Source: an uncultured Bacteroidales bacterium
GTDB lineage: Bacteria; Bacteroidota; Bacteroidia; Bacteroidales; Muribaculaceae
Direction: 5' to 3'
Assembly: GCA_945828175.1 (NCBI GenBank)
Contig: CALZQD010000019.1
Location: 1-12,226, forward strand
DNA: 12,226 bases
Shown one piece after another: positions 12,177 through 12,226 of the stretch. Made by a program: the position numbers and the translations under genes. The notes beneath the pieces were generated by a model. The model worked only from the letters and a program-made list of their open reading frames with translations. It had not been told where the DNA came from and searched no databases. Position 1 is the first letter of the stretch. Each line of letters starts with the position of its first letter.

Positions 12177-12226
12177 CTGTCTCTTATACACATCTGACTC
12201 TGCCGACGATATGCAGTGTGTAGATC
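12177..12226. other. Illumina Nextera adapter with i5 index (artefact, not genomic)
   Basis: 12177-12195 is the Tn5 mosaic end, CTGTCTCTTATACACATCT, matching exactly. 12196-12209 is GACTCTGCCGACGA, the rest of the Nextera read-1 adapter in reverse complement with one difference (T for G at 12199). 12210-12217, TATGCAGT, is the reverse complement of the index ACTGCATA (S506/N506 as I recall the kit list). 12218-12226, GTGTAGATC, begins the P5 flow-cell sequence. The order mosaic end, adapter, index, P5 leaves little doubt. Confidence 0.97.

Overview
The window reads as chromosomal DNA of a GC-rich member of the Bacteroidales. A gut Muribaculaceae-type genome fits best, but the family-level call is inference. 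The basis is the recurrent Bacteroidetes promoter pattern (TTTG, about 19-20 bp, TAnnTTTG) ahead of most genes, a TamL-type lipidated Omp85 protein, Bacteroidetes-style C-terminal secretion tails, an RHS-core-like fragment, and families of short palindromic intergenic repeats. It is a contig from a Nextera library: the last 50 bases (12177-12226) are sequencing adapter with an i5 index, not genome.

Layout. 1-104: 5' end of a minus-strand gene running off the left edge, possibly a short RHS-core protein. 243-1016 (-): lipopolysaccharide (Kdo/WaaP-type) kinase. 1147-3930 (+): secreted GHL10 glycoside hydrolase with Fn3-like modules and a C-terminal sorting tail, divergent from the kinase, with a promoter for each in the 130-bp gap. 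3931-4307: a strong terminator, a candidate small transcript on the minus strand with its own promoter-like site and terminator, a run of eight C, and a second terminator hairpin. 4308-4882 (-): two-gene unit, TM2-domain protein then small lipoprotein. 4883-5747: gene-free repeat island with three sets of short tandem repeats, three isolated hairpins and a roughly 110-bp tandem array of hairpin-rich units bracketed by a 19-bp direct repeat. 5748-8464 (-): two overlapping genes, an ArnT/PMT-like membrane glycosyltransferase and a CDP-glycerol glycerophosphotransferase-family protein. 8529-11528 (+): divergent tamL and a phosphoglycolate-phosphatase-like HAD gene. 11529-11717: bidirectional terminator inside a pair of inverted AATGCA-rich repeats. 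11718-12176 (-): C-terminal end of a secreted Ig-like surface protein cut by the contig end.

Much of the window concerns the cell envelope: LPS core phosphorylation, lipid-linked sugar transfer, glycerol-phosphate-type transfer, outer-membrane assembly and surface proteins. The unusual points are the very short or absent leaders of three genes (kinase, ArnT-like, TamL), the candidate small transcript at 4011-4174, and the repeat island, whose palindromes differ in sequence between copies but keep their pairing. I see no CRISPR array, tRNA, rRNA, transposase or defence operon.
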